From: Hasllibacter sp. MH4015
GTDB lineage: Bacteria > Pseudomonadota > Alphaproteobacteria > Rhodobacterales > Rhodobacteraceae
Direction: 5' to 3'
Length of the DNA: 64,000 bases
Assembly (NCBI RefSeq): GCF_020177575.1
Contig: NZ_JAHTBK010000001.1
Span: forward strand, 1 to 64,000
Position 1 is the stretch's first letter, and each line of letters opens with the position of its first letter. Below the pieces are notes generated by a model, which ran no database searches, had not been told where the DNA came from, and saw only the letters and a program-made list of their open reading frames with translations. Shown piece by piece: positions 26,109 through 35,707 of the stretch. The position numbers and the translations under genes were made by a program.

Positions 26109-27151
26109 GCGGTGTTCAGACCCTTGAAGTCGGCCCCGATGACGGGGATCAGCGGCTGGACCGGTGGTTTCGCCGCATCTTTCCCCATATCCCGCAGGGT
26201 CGGATCGAGAAGATGTGCCGCAAGGGGGAAATCCGCGTCGATGGCGGGCGGGTGAAAAGCTCAACTCGCCTTGAACCGGGTCAGCAGGTGCGCATCCCGC
26301 CTCTGCCCGATGGCGAGGCGCCCGCACCCGCGCGGGCCGCCCGGATTTCGGAGGCCGATGCGGAGATGATGCGCAAGGCCGTGATCTATCGCGACGACCA
26401 TATCCTTGCGCTCAACAAGCCTGCGGGCCTGCCCACGCAAGGTGGCACGGGTCAAACGCGGCATGTGGACGGCCTGTCGGAGGTGTTGAGCTTCGGCTAC
26501 GACGAGAAGCCGCGCCTTGTGCATCGGCTGGACAAGGACACATCGGGCGTTCTGCTGATGGCGCGCACGCGGATGGGGGCCAAGGCCCTGACCGATGCGT
26601 TCCGGGCGCGGGAGACGCGCAAGATCTATTGGGCCGCCGTGGCGGGCACGCCGCTGCCGAAGATGGGGACGATCAAGTACGGGCTGGTGAAGGCCCCCGG
26701 CCACGGGCGCGGCGGAGAGAACGAGAAGATGCGCGCGGTGATGCCCGACGAGGTGCGCCATGTCGAAGGCGCCAAGCGGGCGGAGACGGACTACGCCGTG
26801 CTGTCGAACCTGGGCGGGCGCGTTTCGTGGTGTGCTCTGGTGCCGATCACGGGCCGCACCCACCAGCTGCGCGCCCATATGGCGGAGCTTGGGCATCCGA
26901 TTATCGGGGACGGAAAATACGGCGGATCGGGGCAGGAGAATTTGGGCGACGGTTGGGGCGCGCAACTGGGCGGAGAGATCAGCCGCAAGCTGCATCTGCA
27001 CGCGCGGTCGCTGACGCTGACCCATCCGATGACGGGGGCGGTGGTGAACCTGATCGCACCCTTGTCGGACCACATGGCCAAGACATGGGACACGCTGGGC
27101 TGGCATCCGTCCGACGTGCCCGCCGATCCGTTCGAGGAGGCGACGTTTTGA
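26105..27151 (+). CDS. RluC/RluD-type 23S rRNA pseudouridine synthase
   Basis: A 348-residue enzyme with an N-terminal S4 RNA-binding domain (DQRLDRWFRRIFPHIPQGRI) and the catalytic motif RLVHRLDKDTSGVLLMA, where the Asp is the nucleophile. It also has ITGRTHQLRAHMAELGHPII. The S4 domain and length suit RluC. Overlaps crcB and the HAD gene, so the four genes here are translationally coupled. Confidence 0.94.
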   Translation: MSGVQTLEVGPDDGDQRLDRWFRRIFPHIPQGRIEKMCRKGEIRVDGGRVKSSTRLEPGQQVRIPPLPDGEAPAPARAARISEADAEMMRKAVIYRDDHILALNKPAGLPTQGGTGQTRHVDGLSEVLSFGYDEKPRLVHRLDKDTSGVLLMARTRMGAKALTDAFRARETRKIYWAAVAGTPLPKMGTIKYGLVKAPGHGRGGENEKMRAVMPDEVRHVEGAKRAETDYAVLSNLGGRVSWCALVPITGRTHQLRAHMAELGHPIIGDGKYGGSGQENLGDGWGAQLGGEISRKLHLHARSLTLTHPMTGAVVNLIAPLSDHMAKTWDTLGWHPSDVPADPFEEATF

Positions 27152-27819
27152 CCCTGCGGCTGGTGATCTTCGACGTGGACGGGACGCTGGTGGACAGCCA
27201 GGGGCATATCCTTGCCTCCATGGAGGGCGCGTTTCGGGCCCATGGCCTGCCGGTGCCGCCGCGCGAGGCGATTCTGTCGATCGTGGGCCTGTCCCTGCCG
27301 GAGGCGTTCGTGCGGCTGGTGCCGGATCACGCACATCTGCGCGACGACCTGACCGCCGCCTACAAGGACACGTTCGCGTCGCTCAGGATGTCGGGGGCGG
27401 CGCAATCGCCGCTTTATCCCGGCGCGGCGGAGGTCCTGGCGGAATTGGCCGCGCAGCCCGACACGCTTCTGGGGGTCGCCACCGGCAAATCGCGGCGCGG
27501 GCTGGATCACCTGATCGAGCTGCACGGGTGGGAGCGGACGTTCCAAAGCGTGCAGGTCTCAGACCACCACCCGTCCAAGCCGCATCCGTCGATGGTGCTG
27601 AGCTGTCTGTCGGAGACGGGTGTGGAGGCGGGCGATGCGGTGATGGTCGGCGACACGAGTTTCGATATGGAGATGGCGCGGGCGGCGTGCGTGCGCGGGA
27701 TCGGCGTCGGCTGGGGCTATCACCCGGCGGCGGAGCTGCGCGATGCGGGGGCCGTGGCGGTCTTGTCGGACTTCGCCGAATTGCCCGCCGCGACACGAGA
27801 GGGTTGGGCCTGCGCATGA
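27148..27819 (+). CDS. HAD-family hydrolase (phosphoglycolate phosphatase-like)
   Basis: A 223-residue HAD phosphatase. Motif I is VIFDVDGTLVDS, motif II VATGKSR, and the motif III/IV region SKPHPSMV and MVGDTSFDMEMA. The TTG start at 27148 is chosen because GAGGAGG sits seven bases upstream; it overlaps the synthase stop as TTGA. Similar genes follow rluC in related genomes. Substrate not determined. Confidence 0.9.
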   Translation: MTLRLVIFDVDGTLVDSQGHILASMEGAFRAHGLPVPPREAILSIVGLSLPEAFVRLVPDHAHLRDDLTAAYKDTFASLRMSGAAQSPLYPGAAEVLAELAAQPDTLLGVATGKSRRGLDHLIELHGWERTFQSVQVSDHHPSKPHPSMVLSCLSETGVEAGDAVMVGDTSFDMEMARAACVRGIGVGWGYHPAAELRDAGAVAVLSDFAELPAATREGWACA

Positions 27820-28529
27820 CGGAATGGAAGGCGAAACGGTTCTGGACGGAGACCGCTGTCGTGGCGGTGGAGGGCGGCTTCCAGGTGGCGCTGGACGGCA
27901 AGATGCTCAACACGCCGGGCAAGCGCCCGCTGGTGATGCCGACCCGCGCCCTGGCCGAGGCGGTGGCACAGGAATGGGACGCGCAGGAGGGGGAGATCAG
28001 GCCCCAGGAGATGCCGTTCACCCGCTGCGTCAATTCGGCCGTGGAGCGGGTCGTGCCGCAGCACGCGGCGGTGGCGGACATGCTTGCGGGATACGGAGAG
28101 ACCGATCTTCTGTGCTACCGCGCGGAGGGGCCGGAGGCGCTGACGCAACGTCAGGCGGAGGCGTGGGATCCGCTTCTGCACTGGGCCAGGGAAACCTATG
28201 ACGCGCCGCTTGCGATCACCGCGGGCATCGTGCCGGTGGCGCAACCGGCGCGCTCCATCGAAAACCTGTCGGCGGCGGTCCATGGCACGGATGCTTTTGC
28301 CCTGGTCGCGCTGCATGATCTGGTGACGTTGACCGGGTCACTGGTGCTGGGTCTTGCGGTGTCCCGGCAGCGTGTGAATGCCGCGCAAGCCTTTGATCTC
28401 AGCCGAATCGACGAAGACTGGCAGATCGAGCAATGGGGCCGCGATGAAGAGGCTGACGCGGCCGCAGAGGCCCGAAAGGCGCAATTGCTGCAGGCCGAAG
28501 AATTCTGGGCCGCCTGCTTTGCCAAGTGA
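27816..28529 (+). CDS. ATP12-family F1-ATPase assembly chaperone
   Basis: A 237-residue protein matching the ATP12 family, which in mitochondria chaperones the F1 alpha subunit. Segments include WKAKRFWTETAVVAVEGGFQ-VALDGKMLNTP, METPFT-type PQEMPFTRCVNSAVERV, and YGETDLLCYRAEGPEAL. Starts within the stop of the HAD gene (ATGA). Common in Rhodobacteraceae and other alphaproteobacteria. Confidence 0.93.
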   Translation: MTEWKAKRFWTETAVVAVEGGFQVALDGKMLNTPGKRPLVMPTRALAEAVAQEWDAQEGEIRPQEMPFTRCVNSAVERVVPQHAAVADMLAGYGETDLLCYRAEGPEALTQRQAEAWDPLLHWARETYDAPLAITAGIVPVAQPARSIENLSAAVHGTDAFALVALHDLVTLTGSLVLGLAVSRQRVNAAQAFDLSRIDEDWQIEQWGRDEEADAAAEARKAQLLQAEEFWAACFAK

Positions 28530-28763
28530 CGCCGCGCTGGGCAGCCCCCGGATAGCATTGCGCAATTTATGACCAAATGCCCGATCTGCACGCGCTAACA
28601 CAGTGTTTCTGCGCGGCGTTCCCTGTGTGTTGCCCTTGACCTTATGCTTCAGATTTGCCCATTTTGGCGACGGCGAGGGTTACAACAGGCCCTCCCGGCA
28701 TATGCCAAGGCCCGACGGACACGAAAGATGTTCCGACGGGCGGTCCCACAGGAAGAGGTAAAA

Positions 28764-29795
28764 ATGAAAAAATCCGTATTTCTCGGCACACTCGCAGTCG
28801 CTGGTGTCGCTGCAGGTTACGCGGCAGCGGACGCCCATGCGGGCGGCACGCTGGCTCAGGTCCAGGAACGTGGTACGCTGAATTGCGGCGTCACCACCGG
28901 CCTGACCGGTTTCGCGGCACCTGACGCGAACGGCGAATGGCAGGGCTTTGACGTCGGCGTCTGCCGCGCCGTGGCCGCCGCCGTTCTGGGCGACGCGAAC
29001 GCAGTCGAATTCGTTCCGACCACCGGTCAGACCCGCTTCACCGCGCTGGCCTCCGGCGAGATCGACATGCTGGCACGCAACACCACGTGGACGTTCTCTC
29101 GTGACGTCGACCTGGCGTTCGAATTCGTCGGCATCAACTACTACGACGGTCAGGGCTTCATGGTTCCCCGTGACCTCGGCGTGTCCTCCGCGCTGGAACT
29201 GGACGGCGCAACCGTCTGCATCCAGACCGGCACCACGACCGAACTGAACCTTGCTGACTTCTTCTCCTCGAACAACATGAGCTACGAGCCCGTGCCGATC
29301 GAGACCAACGCGGAAGCACAGCAGCAGTACCTGGCCGGTGCCTGCGACGTCTACACCACCGACGCATCGGGCCTGGCCGCAACGCGCGCCACGTTCGAAG
29401 ACCCGTCGGCGCACGTCGTTCTGCCCGAGATCGTCTCCAAAGAGCCGCTCGGCCCGCTGGTTCGCCATGGCGACCACGAGTGGGGCGATGTCGTTCGCTG
29501 GACGCTGAACGCACTGATCGCAGCGGAAGAGCTGGGCGTGACCTCGGCCAATGTCGGCGATATCGCCGGTTCCACCGAGAACCCGGAAATCCGTCGCCTT
29601 CTGGGCACCGAGGGTGAACTGGGCGCGATGCTCGGCCTCGAAGCGGACTGGGCTGCCAACGCCATCGCGGCTGTCGGCAACTACGGTGAGCTGTTCGAAG
29701 GCAATATCGGCGAATCCACCCCGATCGGTCTGGCCCGTGGCCTGAACGCTCAGTGGACCGATGGTGGCCTGCTCTACAGCCCGCCGTTCCGGTAA
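28764..29795 (+). CDS. bztA: Glutamate/glutamine/aspartate/asparagine ABC transporter, substrate-binding protein
   Basis: A 343-residue periplasmic binding protein with a signal peptide (MKKSVFLGTLAVAGVAAGYA). The SBP fold includes GTLNCGVTTGLTGFAAPD, GFDVGVCRAVAAAVLGDANA and GEIDMLARNTTWTFSRD. It matches BztA/AapJ of the polar amino acid family. GGAAGAGG precedes the start. A strong hairpin with U-tract follows and probably lowers transcription into the permease genes. Confidence 0.94.
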   Translation: MKKSVFLGTLAVAGVAAGYAAADAHAGGTLAQVQERGTLNCGVTTGLTGFAAPDANGEWQGFDVGVCRAVAAAVLGDANAVEFVPTTGQTRFTALASGEIDMLARNTTWTFSRDVDLAFEFVGINYYDGQGFMVPRDLGVSSALELDGATVCIQTGTTTELNLADFFSSNNMSYEPVPIETNAEAQQQYLAGACDVYTTDASGLAATRATFEDPSAHVVLPEIVSKEPLGPLVRHGDHEWGDVVRWTLNALIAAEELGVTSANVGDIAGSTENPEIRRLLGTEGELGAMLGLEADWAANAIAAVGNYGELFEGNIGESTPIGLARGLNAQWTDGGLLYSPPFR

Positions 29796-29806
29796 GATCC
29801 AATAGG

Positions 29807-29838
29807 AAAGGGCGCGAACGTGAAGTTCGCGCCCTTTT
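29807..29838 (+). terminator. Terminator/attenuator between bztA and bztB
   Basis: A 13-bp perfect stem, AAAGGGCGCGAAC (29807-29819) and GTTCGCGCCCTTT (29825-29837), with loop GTGAA and four U at the end. It lies 11 bases after bztA inside the transporter operon, suited to keep the binding protein in excess over membrane parts. Confidence 0.9.
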
Positions 29839-29937
29839 CGCATTCAACGACAAGTGCGCCGCACCACAGACACATACAAGGCCGCATAGACGGCCCGGAC
29901 AAGCGGCAAGCACATTCCAACGACAGGGGGCCACACG

Positions 29938-31227
29938 ATGGCAACGATGACCGACCCGCCGGCAGAGGCGTTTCGTATAAGCCAGCTTATCTACGACACG
30001 CGGTATCGGTCGATGACCATTCAGGTCGTCGCGTTCATCCTTATCATGGCGGGCCTTGTCTGGCTGGCCAACAATGCAGTTCAGAACCTGAGCGCCTTGG
30101 GCAAGGATTTCGATTTCGGCTTCCTGCAAAGCCGCGCCGGGTATGACATCAACCAGCGGCTGATCGAATACACCAACGATTCGACCCATGGCCGCGCCGC
30201 GATCGTCGGCATCCTCAACACCCTTCTGGTGGCCTTCCTGGGCTGTATCACCGCCACGATCCTTGGCGTGCTTGCGGGTGTTCTGCGCCTGTCGAAGAAC
30301 TGGATCGTCGGGCGCCTGATGACCGTTTATGTCGAAGGGTTCCGCAACATTCCGCTGCTGCTCTGGATCATCGTGATCTTCGCGATCATGACCGAAGGCA
30401 TGCCGCAGCCCCGCGATTTCCGGGGGGACGAGCCCGAGGCCACGATGAGCGTGTTCGGCTCCGTCGCCGTGACCAACCGGGGTGTCTATATCCCCAATAT
30501 CCTGTTCACCCGCTCCCTTGGCGGCAACGAGATGTCGGAGGCCGCCGACGGGGTGGAGGCCGCAATCGTGCCCGCCGCCAGCTTCGGCGACTGGGCGTTG
30601 ATCCTTGCGGTTCTGGTGGCAGGCATCGTCGGGGCCGGGGCCATCGCCCGCTGGGCCAAGGCCAAGCAGGAGGCGACCGGGATAAGACCGCCGGGGGTGT
30701 TCTGGATGCGCGCGGCGGCCATCATCGTGCCGGTCGCGATCGTCTTCGTGGCGCTGGGGGCCACGCTGGATTACCCGAGATTGCAGGGCTTCAACTTCAC
30801 CGGCGGCATTCATCTGCGCAACGCGCTGATCGCCCTGTGGTTCGCCTTGTCGCTTTATACAGGCGCCTTCATCGCCGAGATCGTGCGAGCCGGTATCCTG
30901 TCGGTCAGCAAGGGTCAGACGGAGGCGTCGAGCGCGCTTGGAATGCGGCCGAGCTGGACCATGAACCTCGTGATCCTGCCGCAGGCGCTGCGGGTCATCA
31001 TCCCGCCGCTGATTTCGCAATTCCTGAACCTGACCAAGAACTCGTCGTTGGCTTTGGCGGTGGGGTACATGGACGTGCGGTCCACCCTGGGCGGGATCAC
31101 CATCAACCAGACGGGCCGCGAATTGGAGGGGATGCTGCTTCTGGGCACGTTCTACCTGATCACGTCGCTGCTGATCTCGGCGGTGATGAACGTCTACAAC
31201 AACTCCGTCAAACTGAAGGAGCGCTGA
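29938..31227 (+). CDS. bztB: Acidic amino acid ABC transporter permease BztB
   Basis: A 429-residue membrane protein of the HisM/GlnP type. It has an N-terminal membrane part, a long periplasmic insertion, and the C-terminal EAA loop (GQTEASSALGMRPSWTMNLV-ILPQALRVIIPP) that contacts the ATPase. AGGGGG precedes the ATG. Followed one base later by bztC. Confidence 0.93.
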   Translation: MATMTDPPAEAFRISQLIYDTRYRSMTIQVVAFILIMAGLVWLANNAVQNLSALGKDFDFGFLQSRAGYDINQRLIEYTNDSTHGRAAIVGILNTLLVAFLGCITATILGVLAGVLRLSKNWIVGRLMTVYVEGFRNIPLLLWIIVIFAIMTEGMPQPRDFRGDEPEATMSVFGSVAVTNRGVYIPNILFTRSLGGNEMSEAADGVEAAIVPAASFGDWALILAVLVAGIVGAGAIARWAKAKQEATGIRPPGVFWMRAAAIIVPVAIVFVALGATLDYPRLQGFNFTGGIHLRNALIALWFALSLYTGAFIAEIVRAGILSVSKGQTEASSALGMRPSWTMNLVILPQALRVIIPPLISQFLNLTKNSSLALAVGYMDVRSTLGGITINQTGRELEGMLLLGTFYLITSLLISAVMNVYNNSVKLKER

Positions 31228-31228
31228 T

Positions 31229-32566
31229 ATGAGCGAGTTGCACTCGGAAACCAGCCTCCAGACGGCCTATGTCCGCACGGAGATGCTGCCCGAACAGACC
31301 CCGCCGGTGACGGCTGCGGGTCCGGTGAAATGGGTGCGGGAGAACCTGTTCTCCTCCATCCCCAACGCGCTGATGACCATCGTGTCGATCTACGTGATCT
31401 ACGTGGTGCTGGCGGCGATCCTTCCGTGGATGGTGAACGGCATCTGGGATGCCGGATCGTTGAGCGAGTGCCGGGAAATCCGCGACGCCCGCTATGGCCC
31501 GCTGGATGGCCACGGCGGCGGCGTTGCGTGCTGGGCCGTTCTTGTGGACCGGTGGGACCAGCTGATGTTCGGCTTCTACCCGCCCGAGCTTTACTGGCGC
31601 GCGGTTCTGGCCTTCGTGCTGTTCTTGGCCGCGATCGCGCCGGTGCTGTATGACAGCCTGCCGCGCAAGCTGCTGATCCTGACCGCGGCGATGCCGTTCC
31701 TGTGCTTCTGGCTTCTGTGGGGCGGGTCGATCTGGGCGCCGATCATGGTGGCGCTTGGCTTCGTGCTGGGCTGGGCCGTGATCAAGTTCGGGGCGCTGAG
31801 CCTGGGCGCGATGACATCCACGATCCTCGCCATCGTTGTGCCGATCCTCTACTGGTTGTTCGTCATGGGCCCGCTGATCGACCTGCTGAACGCGATCCTG
31901 CCCATCGGCATTCAGTCGGTGCAGTCGCGTGAATTCGGCGGCTTCCTTCTGGCCTTCGTGATCGGCGCGTCGGGGATCATCCTGTCGATGCCGCTGGGCG
32001 TGGTGCTGGCGCTGGGCCGGCAATCGGACCTGTTCATCATCAACAAGTGCTCGGTCATCTTCATCGAGGTGATCCGGGGTGTGCCGCTGATCGTGTGGCT
32101 GTTCACCGCGCAGCTGCTGCTGGGCTACTTCCTGCCGCCGGGGTCCAACTTCGACCTGATGGTGCGGGTCATCATCATGGTGACGCTCTTCTCCTCGGCC
32201 TATATCGCGGAGGTGATCCGGGGTGGCCTCGCCGCCTTGCCACGGGGGCAGTATGAGGGGGCAGACAGCCTTGGCCTGAACTACTGGCAGTCCATGCAGT
32301 TGATCATCCTGCCTCAGGCGCTGAAAATCTCGATCCCCGGGATCGTGTCGTCGTTCATCGGTCTGTTCAAGGACACCGTTCTGGTGGTCTTTATCGGTCT
32401 GTTCGACCCGATCGGTTTCTCCAACGCAATCCGCGCAGATACCGATTGGAATGGCATCTACTGGGAATTGTTCATCTTTATCGGGCTGTGCTTCTTCATC
32501 TGTTGCTTCGGTATGTCCCGTTATTCGCAATGGCTTGAGCGCAAGCTCGCAACCGATCACCGCTGA
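31229..32566 (+). CDS. bztC: Acidic amino acid ABC transporter permease BztC
   Basis: A 445-residue permease, partner of BztB, with about eight or more membrane segments and the EAA loop GQYEGADSLGLNYWQSMQLI. The extra hydrophobic segments in the middle (PFLCFWLLWGGSIWAPIMVA and following) are a feature of Bzt/Aap permeases. It lies between bztB and the ATPase gene, 11 bases before the latter. Confidence 0.93.
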   Translation: MSELHSETSLQTAYVRTEMLPEQTPPVTAAGPVKWVRENLFSSIPNALMTIVSIYVIYVVLAAILPWMVNGIWDAGSLSECREIRDARYGPLDGHGGGVACWAVLVDRWDQLMFGFYPPELYWRAVLAFVLFLAAIAPVLYDSLPRKLLILTAAMPFLCFWLLWGGSIWAPIMVALGFVLGWAVIKFGALSLGAMTSTILAIVVPILYWLFVMGPLIDLLNAILPIGIQSVQSREFGGFLLAFVIGASGIILSMPLGVVLALGRQSDLFIINKCSVIFIEVIRGVPLIVWLFTAQLLLGYFLPPGSNFDLMVRVIIMVTLFSSAYIAEVIRGGLAALPRGQYEGADSLGLNYWQSMQLIILPQALKISIPGIVSSFIGLFKDTVLVVFIGLFDPIGFSNAIRADTDWNGIYWELFIFIGLCFFICCFGMSRYSQWLERKLATDHR

Positions 32567-32577
32567 GGAGATAACTC

Positions 32578-33369
32578 ATGGTAAATACAGCAGAAGATCG
32601 CGCGATCGACCGGTCGCAAATGACCGTCTCCGACGAGGTGGCGATCGAGATCCAGAACATGAACAAGTGGTACGGCACGTTCCACGTTCTGCGCGACATC
32701 AACCTGACCGTGCAGCGCGGCGAACGGATCGTGATCTGCGGCCCGTCGGGCTCCGGCAAGTCGACGCTCATCCGGTGCATCAACGCGCTGGAGGAGCATC
32801 AGCAGGGCTCCATCACGGTGGACGGCACGCTTCTGTCCAACGACCTCAAGAACATCGACAAGATCCGGTCGGAGGTTGGCATGTGCTTTCAGCACTTCAA
32901 CCTGTTCCCGCATCTGACGATCCTTGAGAACTGCACGCTCGCGCCGATCTGGGTCCGCAAGACGCCCAAGAAGGAAGCCGAGGAAACGGCGATGCATTTC
33001 CTCAACAAGGTGAAGATCCCCGAACAGGCCGACAAGTATCCCGGCCAGCTTTCGGGCGGTCAGCAGCAGCGTGTGGCCATCGCGCGGTCGCTGTGCATGC
33101 GTCCACGCATCATGCTGTTTGATGAGCCGACCTCGGCCCTTGACCCGGAGATGATCAAGGAAGTGCTCGATACGATGATCGAGCTGGCCGAAGAGGGTAT
33201 GACGATGTTGTGCGTGACCCACGAGATGGGCTTTGCCCGTCAGGTCGCCAACCGCGTGATCTTCATGGATGCGGGCCAGATCGTCGAACAAAACGAGCCG
33301 GAGGAGTTCTTCACGAACCCCAAATCCGAGCGGACGCAATTGTTCCTGAGCCAGATCCTGGGTCACTGA
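32578..33369 (+). CDS. bztD: Acidic amino acid ABC transporter ATP-binding protein BztD
   Basis: A 263-residue ABC ATPase. Walker [10 protein letters not shown] is at about 55-63, Q-loop [11 protein letters not shown], signature LSGGQQQR at about 158-165, Walker [10 protein letters not shown], and H-loop CVTHEMGF. It energises uptake of glutamate, glutamine, aspartate and asparagine in the R. capsulatus counterpart. Ends the operon before a strong terminator. Confidence 0.95.
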   Translation: MVNTAEDRAIDRSQMTVSDEVAIEIQNMNKWYGTFHVLRDINLTVQRGERIVICGPSGSGKSTLIRCINALEEHQQGSITVDGTLLSNDLKNIDKIRSEVGMCFQHFNLFPHLTILENCTLAPIWVRKTPKKEAEETAMHFLNKVKIPEQADKYPGQLSGGQQQRVAIARSLCMRPRIMLFDEPTSALDPEMIKEVLDTMIELAEEGMTMLCVTHEMGFARQVANRVIFMDAGQIVEQNEPEEFFTNPKSERTQLFLSQILGH

Positions 33370-33416
33370 ACGCCCGCCTATCGGTGGTGGGTTGTACCCC
33401 ACCCGACGGCCAAGAC

Positions 33417-33450
33417 ACGCCCGTCCCCGAGAAAGGGGGTGGGCGTTTTT
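33417..33450 (+). terminator. Intrinsic terminator of the bzt operon
   Basis: ACGCCCGTCCCC (33417-33428) pairs with GGGGGTGGGCGT (33435-33446), with near-perfect pairing, followed by TTTT. It separates bztD from the convergent SixA-like gene. Confidence 0.9.
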
Positions 33451-33455
33451 CGTTG

Positions 33456-33959
33456 TCAGTCCGGGTCCGGCAGGTCACGCGGGGTGACGAAATGCATGAC
33501 ATTGCCATGGCCGATGTCCTGCCAGCCCGGTGCCGCGAATTGCAGAATTGTCGTGGCCCCGGTCGGGTATTGCGCGAAGCGGTTGTCCGCTGGCGAGGCG
33601 TCGGCCAAGTGCCAGGCCAGCGCGCCGATACCGGGATTATGGCCGATCATGGCGACCGCCCGACCGGGTGCCTCGTGCAGCGCGGCAAGCATCGCCTCAG
33701 GCTCCGCCAAATAAAGCGCGCGGGAATAGGTGACTTCCGGTTTTGCCGGCAGGTGATCCGCGATGCCCGCCCAGGTCTGCTTTGTTCGCATCGCGTCAGA
33801 GCAGAGCACATGGTCCGGCACGATGTCCTGCGCCGCCAACCACGCACCGATGCGCGGGGCGGAGCGTTGGCCGCGCGGGTTCAGGGGACGCGCGTGGTCG
33901 CCCGTGGAGCCGTCCCAATCGGATTTGCAATGGCGGATCAGGATGAGCGTCAGGGTCAT
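33456..33959 (-). CDS. SixA-like histidine phosphatase
   Basis: A 167-residue histidine phosphatase-superfamily protein. LILIRHCKSDWDG carries the RH phosphate pocket with the nucleophilic His, and AVAMIGHNPGIGALAWHLAD the second catalytic His. The short single-domain form resembles SixA, which dephosphorylates phosphohistidine in relay proteins. The substrate is inferred. The start at 33959 overlaps the stop of the upstream Fe-S gene by four bases. Confidence 0.88.
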   Translation of the reverse strand: MTLTLILIRHCKSDWDGSTGDHARPLNPRGQRSAPRIGAWLAAQDIVPDHVLCSDAMRTKQTWAGIADHLPAKPEVTYSRALYLAEPEAMLAALHEAPGRAVAMIGHNPGIGALAWHLADASPADNRFAQYPTGATTILQFAAPGWQDIGHGNVMHFVTPRDLPDPD

Positions 33960-34606
33960 GGGTGGAAGCTCCGCATGTGGAACGCCGATTGGGCCGGGTC
34001 GCGGCCATGGGATTTCGACACGGGGCAGGCGCGGCGCACTTTGCAACCATTGTCCATGCAATCGGCCCCGGCGGGCGTGTCGAGGAAGGCGTGGCAGGCG
34101 GCGGTGTCGTAGCCGTCCTCGGTCAGTGCATCGACGGGGCAGGCATCCTCGCACGGGGCCGCGCAGATCAGGCACGGCGTGATGGGCGGCGGCGGCAGAT
34201 CCAGCCGATCCGGGAAGGCGAGCGCACCGCGGAACGAGGTCATCAGGCCCTGTTCGTCGTGGACCAGGAGGGAGACGGGGCTTTTGTGGATGCGGCCCGT
34301 GGCTTGCGCCCATCCGATGAATGGCAGGAACGGCGGGCCGCCGAAGGGGAAGAGCGCCGCAGCGCCGGTCGCGTCCGCCAGCGCCCCAATGACACGGGTG
34401 GACCACCGGTCCATCGGGTCCGGATCGCCGTCGGCATATTCAGACGATGCGTGGAAATGCGGCCAGAAGCCCGGCGCCTGCGGCCCGATCAGAAGGAGTG
34501 TTCGCGTGCCGTCGGGGAGGTGCGGATCGCCGTCGGGGTGGAACCCGCCGAGGATCGCCAGATACTCCGCGCCCGCGCGGCTTTCGATATCGGCAAACGC
34601 TGTCAT
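33956..34606 (-). CDS. 4Fe-4S ferredoxin-type protein of unknown role
   Basis: A 216-residue protein whose C-terminal third has two cysteine clusters, CLICAAPCEDACP and CMDNGCKVRRACPVS, like bacterial two-[4Fe-4S] domains (as in QueG). The N-terminal part (LLLIGPQAPGFWPHFHASSE; FPFGGPPFLPFIGWAQATGR) has no domain I can name. Likely a soluble electron-transfer or Fe-S enzyme. It is coupled to the SixA-like gene by an ATGA overlap and lies downstream of argB. Confidence 0.75.
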   Translation of the reverse strand: MTAFADIESRAGAEYLAILGGFHPDGDPHLPDGTRTLLLIGPQAPGFWPHFHASSEYADGDPDPMDRWSTRVIGALADATGAAALFPFGGPPFLPFIGWAQATGRIHKSPVSLLVHDEQGLMTSFRGALAFPDRLDLPPPPITPCLICAAPCEDACPVDALTEDGYDTAACHAFLDTPAGADCMDNGCKVRRACPVSKSHGRDPAQSAFHMRSFHP

Positions 34607-34697
34607 CGGGGCAGCTTGGCGTGTCCGGTGGGGCGCGGCAAGGGTGAGGTTGCGGGCGATCAGCCTGTGACCGGAGCCCGGCGCATAATGGCGGCGG

Positions 34698-35555
34698 TCA
34701 GGCCCGGATCATGGAGCCCGCGCCGTGTTCGGTGAAGAGTTCCAGAAGCACGGCATTGGGCACGCGGCCATCGACGATGGTGCAGGCGCGCACGCCCGCG
34801 CGCACGGCGGCGATGGCGGTTTCCGTCTTGGGGATCATGCCGCCCGCGATCGTGCCGTCGGCCGTCATCGCGTCGACATCCGCCGTGGTCAGTTCGGTCA
34901 CCACGTCGCCATCGGCGTTCTTGACGCCCGCCACGTTGGTCAGCAGCAACAGGCGGTCGGCCTGGAGGGCGGCGGCGATGGCCCCCGCGGCGGTGTCGCC
35001 GTTGATATTGAACGTCTCCCCGTTGCGGCCAAGGCCCAGGGGGGCGACGACGGGGATCATGTCATCCTCGAAGAGGTTGTTGAGGACGGCCGGATCGACC
35101 TGCGTCGGCTCACCCACGAAGCCCAGATCGGGATCGGCCGGGTCGCAGATGATGAGGTTGGCATCCTTGCCCGACAGGCCCACGGCGCGGCCGCCCTGGG
35201 CGTTGATCGCCTGCACGATGCGCTTGTTGACGCGGCCCGACAGGACCATTTCCACCACCTCGACCGTGGCGGCATCGGTGACGCGCTTGCCGCCTTTGAA
35301 GGCGCTTTCGATGTTCAGCTTGGCCAGCATGTCGTTGATCATCGGTCCGCCGCCATGGACCACGACCGGGTTCACGCCGACCTGCCGCAGCAGCACCATG
35401 TCGCGGGCGAAGGAGGCCATTTCCGCGTCGTCGCCCATGGCATTGCCGCCGAATTTCACGACGACGACGGCATCGTTGAAGCGTTGTAGATAGGGCAGCG
35501 CCTCGGACAGGGTGCGGGCGGTGGCAAGGTCGTCGCGGGACATTTGTGTTCTCAT
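34698..35555 (-). CDS. argB: Acetylglutamate kinase
   Basis: A 285-residue enzyme of arginine biosynthesis that phosphorylates N-acetylglutamate. The amino acid kinase fold shows [30 protein letters not shown] and [16 protein letters not shown]. ArgB and AapA-type inhibition loops cannot be judged here. Start 35555 is chosen; ATG 35543 (MSRDDLATA) is equally possible as neither has a strong ribosome binding site. Follows engB on the same strand. Confidence 0.95.
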   Translation of the reverse strand: MRTQMSRDDLATARTLSEALPYLQRFNDAVVVVKFGGNAMGDDAEMASFARDMVLLRQVGVNPVVVHGGGPMINDMLAKLNIESAFKGGKRVTDAATVEVVEMVLSGRVNKRIVQAINAQGGRAVGLSGKDANLIICDPADPDLGFVGEPTQVDPAVLNNLFEDDMIPVVAPLGLGRNGETFNINGDTAAGAIAAALQADRLLLLTNVAGVKNADGDVVTELTTADVDAMTADGTIAGGMIPKTETAIAAVRAGVRACTIVDGRVPNAVLLELFTEHGAGSMIRA

Positions 35556-35671
35556 GGGGCGGGGGCCGGTTCTGGTGCTGTGGCGCCTAGGGTATGGCGG
35601 GGAGGACCCGGGGGCCAGCCCGTCGTCCATGGTTCTTGCCTCGATGGCGCAAAAAAAGGACGGCCCGTGGA

Positions 35672-35689
35672 GATATTTTCGAAGCAAAG
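35672..35689 (-). repeat. Copy 1 of an intergenic CTTTGCTTC element
   Basis: On the minus strand this reads CTTTGCTTCGAAAATATC, about 20 bases after the engB stop and in sense with it. A related sequence lies at 63670-63690 after the thiolase gene. Confidence 0.45.
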
Positions 35690-35707
35690 ACAGCAGGTGC
35701 GGGCGCT

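Noticed and set aside
28620-28665. TTGACC at 28636 as bztA promoter
   Set aside because: No acceptable -10 element lies 16-18 bases downstream, so I did not list it.
29158-31020. 620-codon open frame on the minus strand over bztA-bztB
   Set aside because: Antisense to clear transporter genes; His/Asp/Gln-rich composition typical of a shadow frame.
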